The translations under genes and the position numbers were made by a program. A DNA stretch of 64,000 bases from Helicobacter sp. 16-1353 (GTDB lineage Bacteria > Campylobacterota > Campylobacteria > Campylobacterales > Helicobacteraceae), in contig NZ_NHYM01000006.1 of the NCBI RefSeq assembly GCF_003288815.1, positions 1 through 64,000 on the forward strand, written 5' to 3'. Each line of letters opens with the position of its first letter. Positions within the stretch are counted from its first letter, which is position 1. Below the pieces are notes generated by a model that saw only the letters and a list, made by a program, of their open reading frames with translations, ran no database searches and was not told the origin of the DNA. This document shows positions 26,501 through 34,861 of the stretch, one piece after another.

Positions 26501-27789
26501 ATATAGTTATTGTTGATGATGATATAAATATGCGTAAATCGCTGGAAATGTCTTTAAGCAAATATAGTGAATTCAAGATAAAAAGTTATAAAAATGCCAA
26601 AGATGCATTAAAAGGCATTGATGAAAATAATTGTGATTTAATAATTACTGATATAAATATGCCTGATATAAATGGCATTGAATTTTTAAGAAAATTAGAT
26701 GGTAAATATGAAGCGATAATCATTACAGGATATGCTTCTTTGGGTGTTGCAGTTGATGCATTGCGATTGGGGGTTAAGGATTTTTTTATCAAAACTGCTG
26801 AACTTGACATTGATTTATTGGTTATGGCTATAAAGAGAAGCCAAAAAGAGCGAAAAATAAAATCTAAAACCCAAGTAACAAAAATCAATAATGACATAAA
26901 TTTGGACGGAGAGAATCTCATATCTATTAAAAATATCGCCTTAAAGTCCGCTAAAAGCGACGCAAATATATTGCTTTTGGGTGAGAGTGGTGTTGGAAAA
27001 GAGGTTTTTGCAAAGTTTATACACAATAATTCAAATCGAAGCGAATCTCCATTTATAGCGATAAATATGGCAGCGTTACCGGAAAATCTCCTAGAATCTG
27101 AGCTTTTTGGCTACGAAAAAGGAGCATTTACTGATGCAAGTCAATCTAAGATAGGATTATTTGAGTTGGCAAATAAAGGTAGTATTTTTTTAGATGAGAT
27201 AGCAGAAATGCCACTTCCACTACAAGCAAAATTACTTCGTGCAATCCAAGAAAAAGAAATCACGAGATTAGGTGGGACAAAAAGTATTAAGATTGATGTT
27301 AGATTTATATCCGCTACAAATGCAAATATCTATGAAAAAATTGAAAATAATACCTTTAGGGAGGATTTATTCTATCGTTTGCAAACAATCCCGCTTAAGA
27401 TTCCGCCACTAAGAGAGCGAAGAGATGAGATTATTTCCATATCAAATAAATATTTAAGAGAAGTAGCAAAAGTTTATAATTGTGGCAAAAAAGAATTATC
27501 AAGTGAAGCTATAGAAACATTACTATCGTATAGATGGCCCGGAAATATTAGAGAGCTATTAAGCATTATTGAGCGAGCCACAATTTTAAGCGAGGGCGAG
27601 ATTATTACAAAAGAGGATTTATTTCTAGAATCAAGAGATAAAAAAGTATCAAAATTTGAGCAACTTGAAAAAGAATATATTAATGAAGCATATTTAGCAA
27701 ATAATAGAAATATCGAGCAAACAGCAAATATCTTAGGAATGAATATTGATGTATTGAAATATAAACTTACAAAATTAAAAATTCTTTGA
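26497..27789 (+). CDS. flgR: Sigma-54-dependent flagellar response regulator FlgR
   Basis: NtrC-type activator, 430 residues. The receiver domain has the acidic pocket VDDD and phospho-acceptor Asp52 in ITDINMPD. The AAA+ domain has Walker A GESGVGKE, the sigma-54 contact loop ESELFGYEKGAFTDA (GAFTGA variant GAFTDA) and the R-finger region. The C-terminus (YLANNRNIEQTANILGMNIDVLKYKL) looks like a Fis-type helix-turn-helix. H. pylori FlgR is reported to lack such a domain, so retention here is noteworthy. Confidence 0.93.
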   Translation: MNIVIVDDDINMRKSLEMSLSKYSEFKIKSYKNAKDALKGIDENNCDLIITDINMPDINGIEFLRKLDGKYEAIIITGYASLGVAVDALRLGVKDFFIKTAELDIDLLVMAIKRSQKERKIKSKTQVTKINNDINLDGENLISIKNIALKSAKSDANILLLGESGVGKEVFAKFIHNNSNRSESPFIAINMAALPENLLESELFGYEKGAFTDASQSKIGLFELANKGSIFLDEIAEMPLPLQAKLLRAIQEKEITRLGGTKSIKIDVRFISATNANIYEKIENNTFREDLFYRLQTIPLKIPPLRERRDEIISISNKYLREVAKVYNCGKKELSSEAIETLLSYRWPGNIRELLSIIERATILSEGEIITKEDLFLESRDKKVSKFEQLEKEYINEAYLANNRNIEQTANILGMNIDVLKYKLTKLKIL

Positions 27790-27812
27790 AAATGGTTTAG
27801 AATCTAAGTAGA

Positions 27813-27850
27813 TTATAAATTAAGATAGATTTATCCACCTTAATTTATAA
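27813..27850. terminator. AT-rich inverted repeat between convergent flgR and fldA
   Basis: Perfect 12-bp arms TTATAAATTAAG and CTTAATTTATAA separated by 14 bases, placed between convergent gene ends. Likely a shared bidirectional terminator, although the stem has only one G-C pair. Confidence 0.5.
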
Positions 27851-27870
27851 AATATTATTTATTTAAGAAA

Positions 27871-28365
27871 TTATTTGAATTTAGTTTTTATATCTGTAAT
27901 CCACGCATTTAGCCTAGATTCTGTTAAATCGCTTTGATTATCCTCATCTATTGCTAATCCTAAGAATTCATCGCCAACTAAACCTTTTGAGACTTGAAAA
28001 TCATAGTTTTCATTCTTTGTTTTGCCAATTATCGTGGCTTTTTTCGCTAACTCTGCTAGAATCCCAATTGAATCACAAAATGAATCGCTATATCCATCTT
28101 GGTCGCCTAATCCCACGATTGCTACAATTTTCCCGCTAAAATCATCTTCGCTAAGATTTCCTGCAAAATCCTCCCAATCACTTTGTAAATCACCATCTCC
28201 ATAGGTTGAAGCTGCAAGTATTAAATTAGTATATTTTGCAATATCTTCTTTACTAGCACTTGCTACATCGATTAACTCGCAATTTTCTAGCTTAGAAGCG
28301 ATTGTTTCAGCGATTTCTTGAGTGTGTCCTGTAGTTGTTCCATAAAAGATTCCTATTTTTTCCAT
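27871..28365 (-). CDS. fldA: Flavodoxin FldA
   Basis: Soluble FMN electron carrier of 164 residues, in Helicobacter the acceptor for pyruvate oxidoreductase. The FMN phosphate loop is FYGTTTGHTQEIAE, and the later loops STYGDGDLQSDW and GLGDQDGYSDSFCDS bind the isoalloxazine ring. A ribosome-binding site AAGGA precedes the ATG. Monocistronic in appearance and convergent with flgR. Confidence 0.95.
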   Translation of the reverse strand: MEKIGIFYGTTTGHTQEIAETIASKLENCELIDVASASKEDIAKYTNLILAASTYGDGDLQSDWEDFAGNLSEDDFSGKIVAIVGLGDQDGYSDSFCDSIGILAELAKKATIIGKTKNENYDFQVSKGLVGDEFLGLAIDEDNQSDLTESRLNAWITDIKTKFK

Positions 28366-28494
28366 TTTTAATCCTTAAAATTATTATAATTTTTATTTTT
28401 ATTTTCTAAATGAGAATTGTAACACTAGATAAAATTTGCTAAAAATACAATAAAATCCTAAACTATTTTATAGTAGATTTGCCACTATGTTTGC

Positions 28495-28500
28495 TATAAT
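28495..28500 (+). promoter_or_regulatory. Extended -10 element upstream of nhaA
   Basis: TGCTATAAT, an extended -10 sequence 46 bases before the nhaA ATG, in the gap divergent from fldA. Confidence 0.5.
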
Positions 28501-28545
28501 ACGAAACTTTTAAACACAAACAAATCTTTTAAGGTATTTTTTAGT

Positions 28546-30084
28546 ATGACAAATAATCAAAGCGATAATAAAATTAATTCATTTCAAAACACTTTAAGAA
28601 CTACACAATATGTTAAAGATAGATTGCAAAGTGGTTTAAATACCTTTATCAATCACGAATCTTTCGGTGGTGTGCTACTCTTTTTCTGCGTAGTTTTGGC
28701 GATGGTGGTGGCAAACTCAAAATACGGCGATTTGTATTTTAATTTCTTAAAGCTGGAATTTGGTGCATTCATCGGGGCTGGGCTTGTTAGCATTAATGTT
28801 TTGCATTTTGTAAATGATGTTTTGATGGCATTATTTTTCCTAATGGTTGGGCTAGAGATGAAGAGGGAAGTCCTATATGGGGAATTAGCAGGATTTAAAA
28901 AGGTTAGTTTTTCTATACTTGGGGCTGTTGGGGGGATTGTTATCCCTGTTATTATTTATTTGTATTTTAATCACGACACACCATCAGCTCATGGATTTGG
29001 CGTGGCGATGAGCACGGATACGGCATTTGCACTTGGGGTTTTATTGATATTTGGAAAAAGAATTCCGCATATTTTAAAGATTTTCCTTGTAACACTAGCT
29101 GTTTTTGATGATTTAGGGGCGATTTTGATTATTGCCATTCTTTACACAAATACGCTGGATTTATTTTGGCTTTATATCGCTTGTGTGCTTACCTGTGCGT
29201 TATTTTATCTAAATTATCGCGATACAAAATATCTCTCAAGCTATCTATTACTTGGAATCTTTCTTTGGATTGCTGTTTATAATAGCGGAGTGCATGCAAC
29301 TATAGCGGGGGTTATTCTCGCATTTGCCATTCCGGGGCGCTCAAATATCCGCAAAAAATATTTCATAAATATCCTAAATATGCTCGAAGAGTGGAATAAA
29401 ATCGTTGAGAGTGAGAAAAAAAGCAATCTTTACACAAAAGATGAAAAGCCAAAATACTTTCTTATGAGCCTAATTCAGGGAATAATCACATTTTTTGCCC
29501 CAGATGAAAAGAAAAAAATCGACATTGAGGAGACTTCAAAGCAAGTTCATATGCTAGACACGATGGCAAAATACTCGCTCTATGCACAAAATCCGCTGGT
29601 AAAAATGGAGATAGTTTTACAGCCGATTTGTGCGTATTTTATCGTGCCTATTTTTGCGTTTTTAAATGCTGGGGTTAGATTGGATTCTAGTGTGGATTTT
29701 GGTATTGATGGAATCTTACTAGGAACTATTCTTGGGCTTGTTGTAGGAAAACCACTAGGTGTTTTGGTTTTTGCATTTTTAGGTGAAAAGCTAAATATTG
29801 CCATTCGTCCGCCGGGGTTAAGCTATAAACATATATTTGCTGTTGGTGTAATCGCTGGAATCGGCTTTACAATGTCTATGTTTGTAGCAAATCTTGCCTA
29901 TGATACGGAAGGTCAAATAATCCTAGCCAAGCTATCAATCCTTATGGCATCCGCTATAGCTATTTTACTAGGCATAGTAGCCTTATTCTATGCTACTAAA
30001 AATGAAGCAAAAGAGCTAAAAAAATCTAAAAATATTAAAGAGGAATCTAGTGGAGAATCTATCGATTCTACTACTAATATTTAG
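28546..30084 (+). CDS. nhaA: Na+/H+ antiporter NhaA
   Basis: Inner-membrane antiporter exporting Na+ for protons. The paired aspartates of the ion site are in LAVFDDLGAILIIA. At 512 residues it is longer than the usual 390-440. The extra length comes from a hydrophilic insert of roughly 60-70 residues between helices (EEWNKIVESEKK ... KQVHMLDTMAKYS) and a longer N-terminus. Helicobacter NhaA proteins are known to have an enlarged loop here. Ends with a charged, Ser-rich tail. Confidence 0.93.
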   Translation: MTNNQSDNKINSFQNTLRTTQYVKDRLQSGLNTFINHESFGGVLLFFCVVLAMVVANSKYGDLYFNFLKLEFGAFIGAGLVSINVLHFVNDVLMALFFLMVGLEMKREVLYGELAGFKKVSFSILGAVGGIVIPVIIYLYFNHDTPSAHGFGVAMSTDTAFALGVLLIFGKRIPHILKIFLVTLAVFDDLGAILIIAILYTNTLDLFWLYIACVLTCALFYLNYRDTKYLSSYLLLGIFLWIAVYNSGVHATIAGVILAFAIPGRSNIRKKYFINILNMLEEWNKIVESEKKSNLYTKDEKPKYFLMSLIQGIITFFAPDEKKKIDIEETSKQVHMLDTMAKYSLYAQNPLVKMEIVLQPICAYFIVPIFAFLNAGVRLDSSVDFGIDGILLGTILGLVVGKPLGVLVFAFLGEKLNIAIRPPGLSYKHIFAVGVIAGIGFTMSMFVANLAYDTEGQIILAKLSILMASAIAILLGIVALFYATKNEAKELKKSKNIKEESSGESIDSTTNI

Positions 30085-30908
30085 ATTTTCTTGCGATTAC
30101 TAGCAAACTTCCGCCGATGAAGTTTGGTAAATATGGTATTAGCTTGTTTTCAAGCCTTAAAATGGCGATTAGAATCTTGTTAATAATTGGGTTGATTTTG
30201 GGGATATTATCGCCCTTTGGCGTGTAGTTTGGCTTGGCTGGGTAGAGAAGTCGACGCAAAAATAAAAGTGGCGTAACGGATATAAAAAAGTATTTCATCT
30301 CTAAAACCTCAAATCCAGCAGATTCTAGGAGCTTTCGCATTGATTTTTTAGTATATCTTCGCTTATGTCCTAGGTCTAAATCATGCTCATTCCATAGGAA
30401 TTTAAAGGCTGGGACAGTGATAATTATATTTCCCCCCCTCCCACACTTTATTTGCTTTACTATTATCTAAAACGCTTTTACAAATATTCTCAATCGCTAA
30501 TCTATCATCTTCGATATGCTCGATTACATCAAAGGCACAAACGCAATCAAACTCGTCCTCGAACGGCGAATCTAAGAGATTAAAGCAAAATCGATTACTA
30601 ATCCCATAACTTTTTGCATAATCAAGGGCATTTAGATGCATTTCGCCAACTGCGATATTTTCATAGCCATCTTGCATTAAAAATCGCGTTACATTCCCAG
30701 TCCCAGCCCCAATATCGATGATTTTGGCAGTTTTGGCGACATATTTATTCATATATTTTTTGATGATTTCCTTGCGGATAATAAACCAAAAGTGTCGCTC
30801 CTCATTCCTAAAAAGCTCCTCAAATCCGCTAAATTTATAATCCCCCTCATTCTCTGCTACCTCAAAAACCTTGTGATTATTGATGGTCTTAAAATCTCTT
30901 TTTATCAT
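30074..30908 (-). pseudogene. Class I SAM-dependent methyltransferase, frameshifted at a G7 tract
   Basis: The N-terminal part (from ATG 30908, preceded by AAGGA) has IIDIGAGTGNVTRFL and FDCVCAFDVIEHIEDD, then reaches G7 at 30432-30438 and ends WEGGKYNYHCPSL. The other frame continues without a stop as IIITVPAFKFLWNEHD, typical of Methyltransf_23/11 proteins, to 30074. Six or nine G would restore one protein of about 278 residues. Either a short phase-variable tract or a fixed frameshift. It is the first gene downstream of the HXS locus, 311 bases away; any link is speculative. Confidence 0.75.
30432..30438 (-). repeat. Short poly-G tract (G7) at the methyltransferase frameshift
   Basis: Seven C followed by TCCC on the given strand. 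It is shorter than the tracts of the glycan operon, so its phase variability is less certain. Confidence 0.55.
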
Positions 30909-31219
30909 TAAAATCCTTTTTTGCATTATGTGAAACGAATTCCCACGCTAATTTCATCAATAAAGATTCTAGGCTTTCACACCATTTGTACCAAAAAATA
31001 AAAGGGCAGTTTAGTGGAATCTTGCTTTTTTATCAATTGAAAAAAATCTACAGGGATTTTTGCATTTAAAATTACTGCTTAAAGTTTTATGCAGATTTTG
31101 CACGAATTTTGGGGTGAAATTTGCATTTAAAAAGCAGAATAGCGAAGTGGATACGATATAAAAGCCAAAAAGCTTAGATTCTTATCCGTTCCGCAAAATA
31201 AATCTATAAAAATGCTACA
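30909..31219. other. Non-coding gap downstream of hxsA
   Basis: About 310 bases between the methyltransferase start and the hxsA stop. I find no ORF with a start and ribosome-binding site and no clear T-tailed hairpin. It is AT-rich, with scattered short repeats such as GATTTTTGCA/GATTTTGCA and the motif TTTGCATTTAAAA occurring twice (near 31050 and 31120). Confidence 0.4.
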
Positions 31220-31435
31220 TTACCATCGTGATGAATAATGTGAGCTATGCGACCTATGAGAGCTGTGAGAGCCATGCCAAGCCACCATATTATCGCCTAT
31301 TTGTTGGGTGCTTAGACTTAAATCAAGCGGAGTATCTGCCTTGATTTCTGCTATATCATTAGCTGTGATATTGTTCGCATTTGCCCCAACAAAAATCGAC
31401 GCCACAATTGCAACTACAGAGCCTAAAAGCTTCAT
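31220..31435 (-). CDS. hxsA: His-Xaa-Ser repeat precursor peptide HxsA
   Basis: Precursor of the His-Xaa-Ser system, 71 residues from the ATG at 31435, which has a perfect AGGAGG ribosome-binding site six bases upstream; the longer frame to 31474 runs into the palindrome and is rejected. It has a signal-like hydrophobic segment (residues 2-20, ending GANA), an acidic middle part, and a C-terminal core with five consecutive His-Xaa-Ser units (HGS HSS HRS HSS HYS) closing SRW. In HXS loci the radical SAM proteins HxsB and HxsC are thought to modify this repeat; the chemistry is not evident from sequence. Confidence 0.88.
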   Translation of the reverse strand: MKLLGSVVAIVASIFVGANANNITANDIAEIKADTPLDLSLSTQQIGDNMVAWHGSHSSHRSHSSHYSSRW

Positions 31436-31459
31436 TCTTAACCTCCTTTGAAAAAAATT

Positions 31460-31475
31460 AGTGTCAATTGACACT
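31460..31475 (-). promoter_or_regulatory. Perfect 16-bp palindrome followed by T-run, upstream of hxsA
   Basis: AGTGTCAATTGACACT. On the minus strand it is followed by AATTTTTTT and then the hxsA AGGAGG. As RNA it can form a 6-bp stem with an AATT loop followed by seven U, resembling an intrinsic terminator or attenuator; as DNA it could be an operator. Confidence 0.55.
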
Positions 31476-31502
31476 TGTATAGCTATTTAAAATAGCCATA
31501 CA
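31476..31502 (-). promoter_or_regulatory. 27-bp near-perfect palindrome between hxsC and hxsA
   Basis: Arms TGTATAGCTATTT and AAATAGCCATACA match at 12 of 13 positions around one central base. It directly abuts the second palindrome and fills most of the hxsC-hxsA gap. Operator or RNA hairpin; cannot decide. Confidence 0.55.
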
Positions 31503-31510
31503 ACTACCAA

Positions 31511-32629
31511 CTACACGACTTTTATGGGAGCGATATTTGTATATGGATATTTATTTGAAGTGGTAAAGATTCCACAGCATTTATCTTTTACATCGCATTT
31601 TAGGCACTCTTTGGCGTAGTCATTTTTCCATTTTGATATGGATTTGGTGGCAAATCTCCTTATATTTTTATTAAGCAAACATAGTGGAATATTATAGATT
31701 GAGACATTTAGTCCATAGCGATTTAGCTTGTAAATGGCTTCTTGTAGCTCATTTGCATACTCCTTTGGATTGATGTTGATTTTTTCATAATTATCTATAG
31801 CATATCCCGTATATTCTAAACCCATTATTGCGATGTGAAATACAAATGGATAATTCCTATAGATAAAATCCGCAATAGTAGGAAGTCGCTTAAAATTTAG
31901 CCTTGAGACAACTATCCTTAGTTCGATTTTTTCACCAGCTTTTGCTAGATTGTAGATTCCATTATGCATTTGATGAAAGCTGTTTTTAGCCCCCATAATC
32001 TCATCGTGTAAGGTGTCAATATCACTTGCAAATGAAATTGCCACAAGCGAATTGCTTTTTAGCTTGGCAAATTTATTTAAAAATACTAAATTATTAAAAG
32101 TCCTGCCATTGCTTAATGTGATTAGAAAATTATGTGGGAATTTCTCCCTAATTTTTTGCATAAATTGTAAGTAATATTCTTGCAATAAGGTCGGCTCACC
32201 GCCAGTAATACAAATGCTTTTCTTGTAGTGATTTGGTATCAATTCTAGTATTTTTAGATTCTTTATTTCTAGCTCTTTATTGTGTGCTTTTGGCGGTTGG
32301 GGGCACATCACGCATTTACAAGAGCAAGAATCTGTTAGGAAAAAGCAATTATCATCATTCTCATATTCCCATAAAAATACAATTTCCCCGCACAAAATAT
32401 CCACAATATCATATTCACCAAACTTCTCAAAACTCTCTTGCGAGATTGTAATGGCGTTTTCCCTTTGTGTTTTTTGCGTGGTTATAATCCCACCCCAGCC
32501 AATGTCGCTATATTTTATATTCTGCGTTAGGAGAATCTTATTTTTTCTATTCAAACTACGCTTTTTAGTAACGCTAAAAATCCCACGAACTTTAGAGCTA
32601 TTAGAGCTATCGATATTAATAATTTTCAT
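31511..32629 (-). CDS. hxsC: His-Xaa-Ser system radical SAM maturase HxsC
   Basis: Radical SAM enzyme of 372 residues. The cluster-binding CxxxCxxC is C102-C106-C109 in SCSCKCVMCPQPPK, where MCxQPPK is characteristic of HxsC. ITGGEPTLL follows as the GGE motif. A Cys-rich C-terminus (ECLKCDVKDKCCGIF) suggests a second iron-sulfur cluster. It overlaps hxsB by 14 bases. Together with HxsB it is expected to act on the HxsA repeat. Confidence 0.88.
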   Translation of the reverse strand: MKIINIDSSNSSKVRGIFSVTKKRSLNRKNKILLTQNIKYSDIGWGGIITTQKTQRENAITISQESFEKFGEYDIVDILCGEIVFLWEYENDDNCFFLTDSCSCKCVMCPQPPKAHNKELEIKNLKILELIPNHYKKSICITGGEPTLLQEYYLQFMQKIREKFPHNFLITLSNGRTFNNLVFLNKFAKLKSNSLVAISFASDIDTLHDEIMGAKNSFHQMHNGIYNLAKAGEKIELRIVVSRLNFKRLPTIADFIYRNYPFVFHIAIMGLEYTGYAIDNYEKININPKEYANELQEAIYKLNRYGLNVSIYNIPLCLLNKNIRRFATKSISKWKNDYAKECLKCDVKDKCCGIFTTSNKYPYTNIAPIKVV

Positions 32630-34073
32630 TTTGTATATCCTTTAAATCTCGCCTTGTAATCCAAGAATAAAAAATATCCATAATATCTTTGTCGTTTTTC
32701 CGCAGATAAGAAAATAAAATATTAAAAATGGCTTTATTTTTTTGACAAAATGCAGAATCTATCCTATCGCCCATAATATCTTTTGTCTCTAAATAATTTC
32801 TAACAGGGTCAGCACCGCAATACGGCGAAAACACGCAATCACTACAAATAGGTAGAATCTCCAAGCAAGATTGATTTACTATGTTTTTTAGAATCTTGCT
32901 ATTAAAAATCTCACTATATGAGTTCTCATACACATTTCCCATTAGAAAATATTTATCGCCCATTTTGGCTAACATTCTGCCCTCATCAGCTGGATACACA
33001 TCGCCATTATAATCATAAATCACCCCGCTAATTCCCGCTCCAGATGGCGACTGCAAGTCTACAAATCCAGTGGGAAATGGCGTTAAGATTCTGCTAAGCA
33101 ATAGATTTGTGTAATATTCCACAAAATGGATTCCGCGTTTATTTAACTCTAATATATATTCCAACGCCTCCACATACATATCTATAAATTTGTTCGTGTG
33201 GTAGCCAATCTTATCCTTATTTTCCTCCGCAAAACCATATGGGTTTATACTTCGCAAAAAGATTCCATCGAATTTCTGCTCGACATACTCATCGATAATT
33301 TGCTTAATTTTATCTAGCGAATACGAAGTAGTAGTCATCAAAGCCCCGATTTTATCGCTACCAATCTGCTCTCTTGCTAGTTTTAGATTTTGTATTAGCG
33401 TCTCATAAGTGCCTTTATTGTTTTTGTAGATTCTAAAGCGATTATGCACACTTTCATTGCCATCTAGCGAAGTGGATAATAAAACATTATGTGCTTTTAT
33501 GAAGTCTAATCTATGGGCTATATTTGTCGTAAGATTCGTGCAGATTACAAATTCCAGATTCTTATTATGTTGCTTATTTTTCTCCTCTGCGTATAAAATG
33601 CTAGATTCTATCGTTTGCCAATTTAGCATAGATTCTCCGCCTTGAAATTCGATTTTGATATTTTGCGATGGCGAATTAAATATCAAATCAATTATCTTAA
33701 ACGCCGTTTGTGGCGACATATCGTATTGCTTGGCGTTTTCCTCCTCGCAAGATGCTTGGCAATAAGTGCAGATTTGATTACAGCGAACGGTGATTACCAT
33801 CATATGCAGATTTGTAAACTCCCGCAAAAATCCCTTTTTACTCCTATATCGCGTAGCTGTCATATCGATTGCATCTCTTAAGTTTTTTGCACTATCAGCG
33901 ATAAAGTTCTTGCTTTTCAAATCAAAATATATTTGGGAGCGAGAATCTAGCGTGTAATTTATCAATGCATTAAAATCATCTTGCTTTAAGAAATAAAAAT
34001 CCCCAGCCATGCCAGTCAATAATACTTCATCGCCGAAATTATCAAAATTAAACGGCAGAATCTTATAGCTCAT
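32616..34073 (-). CDS. hxsB: His-Xaa-Ser system radical SAM maturase HxsB
   Basis: Radical SAM enzyme of 485 residues, with a distinct N-terminal domain, the CxxxCxxC motif at C98-C102-C105 (VRCNQICTYCQAS), GGE motif FQGGESML, and a SPASM-like C-terminal cysteine cluster (CLEILPICSDCVFSPYCGADP) for auxiliary [4Fe-4S] clusters, as in peptide-modifying maturases. It overlaps hxsD by 11 bases upstream and hxsC downstream. Confidence 0.9.
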   Translation of the reverse strand: MSYKILPFNFDNFGDEVLLTGMAGDFYFLKQDDFNALINYTLDSRSQIYFDLKSKNFIADSAKNLRDAIDMTATRYRSKKGFLREFTNLHMMVITVRCNQICTYCQASCEEENAKQYDMSPQTAFKIIDLIFNSPSQNIKIEFQGGESMLNWQTIESSILYAEEKNKQHNKNLEFVICTNLTTNIAHRLDFIKAHNVLLSTSLDGNESVHNRFRIYKNNKGTYETLIQNLKLAREQIGSDKIGALMTTTSYSLDKIKQIIDEYVEQKFDGIFLRSINPYGFAEENKDKIGYHTNKFIDMYVEALEYILELNKRGIHFVEYYTNLLLSRILTPFPTGFVDLQSPSGAGISGVIYDYNGDVYPADEGRMLAKMGDKYFLMGNVYENSYSEIFNSKILKNIVNQSCLEILPICSDCVFSPYCGADPVRNYLETKDIMGDRIDSAFCQKNKAIFNILFSYLRKNDKDIMDIFYSWITRRDLKDIQNENY

Positions 34074-34395
34074 CTACCACTCTTTGCAAATCGGCAATCG
34101 GTTTAAATGCTTGTTCTACAATCAAATCTCTAATTTTTTGATTTTGCTTTGATAGTATCCTTTTGGTTTGCTGTTGTGATAGAAAATAGAAAAAATCCTT
34201 TGCGATATTATCTATTTTATCGTGGCATTCTAAAACTATATGGAGTGTGGCATTGCTCATTTTATTGCTTGTAGAAAGTAGCAAAATGCACTCGTTAGAT
34301 ATGCGGTGATGTGCCAATATAACATCTTCAGTGCTATAAATATCAGCGTCTAAATCTATAAGAATCTTATTAGATTCTAGTTTGTAATTACTCAT
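34063..34395 (-). CDS. hxsD: His-Xaa-Ser system protein HxsD
   Basis: Small protein of 110 residues with no catalytic motif I can see. Its position before hxsB and the C-terminal helix KIRDLIVEQAFKP fit the HxsD family of HXS loci. By analogy with other peptide-maturation loci it may be a recognition or partner protein, but that is inference. It starts eight bases after the Cys-rich gene. Confidence 0.82.
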   Translation of the reverse strand: MSNYKLESNKILIDLDADIYSTEDVILAHHRISNECILLLSTSNKMSNATLHIVLECHDKIDNIAKDFFYFLSQQQTKRILSKQNQKIRDLIVEQAFKPIADLQRVVDEL

Positions 34396-34403
34396 TTTCG
34401 CCC

Positions 34404-34682
34404 TTATTTAACGCAAGTTTTATAAATACTATGACAGCGGAATCCATAAGGGCAATCCGAATCGTATCTGCAATCCCCATCGCTATCGTAATTTGGCAGT
34501 AAGCTATCCCCTCTTGGTGGGCTATACTGCGGAGTTCCCACTTCATCTACAGTTTTCATGCACTCGCCCTTAGATTGCATATAGGCTTTAACGCAATGCT
34601 TACCCAATCCACACTCCAAATCACTCTGGCACGCCCATACAACGCCCCACACACAAACTAAAAGCAATATTAGCATTTTCAT
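34404..34682 (-). CDS. Cys-rich secreted protein, first gene of the HXS locus
   Basis: 92 residues: a hydrophobic export signal ending near VVWAC, with C18 possibly a lipidation site, then two similar Cys modules. The first is CQSDLECGLGKHC..GEC, the second CRYDSDCPYGFRC..KTC, each with four cysteines in a CxxxxxCxxxxxC-type spacing, separated by a Pro/Tyr/Asp linker. The duplicated spacing suggests disulfide-bonded mini-domains in the periplasm or on the surface. It lies eight bases upstream of hxsD and so is probably in its operon. I do not recognise a family. Confidence 0.75.
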   Translation of the reverse strand: MKMLILLLVCVWGVVWACQSDLECGLGKHCVKAYMQSKGECMKTVDEVGTPQYSPPRGDSLLPNYDSDGDCRYDSDCPYGFRCHSIYKTCVK

Positions 34683-34861
34683 AGAATCTCCCTTTTTTGC
34701 AAAAAATAAAAAATGTATTTTACCCCCCTAATTTAAGTTTTCCTTAAAGATAATATTTTTGGGAAATGTTTAATAATTGCTAGATTTTTGCATTTTGAAA
34801 ATTCCAAGATTCTAAAGTTTTGATAAAATACGCTTTTAAGAGTTTTATTAAAGGATTATAT

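Noticed and set aside
31220-31474. HxsA start at 31474
   Set aside because: That start lies inside the palindrome region and adds 13 non-signal residues. The ATG at 31435 has AGGAGG and begins directly with a signal-like sequence.
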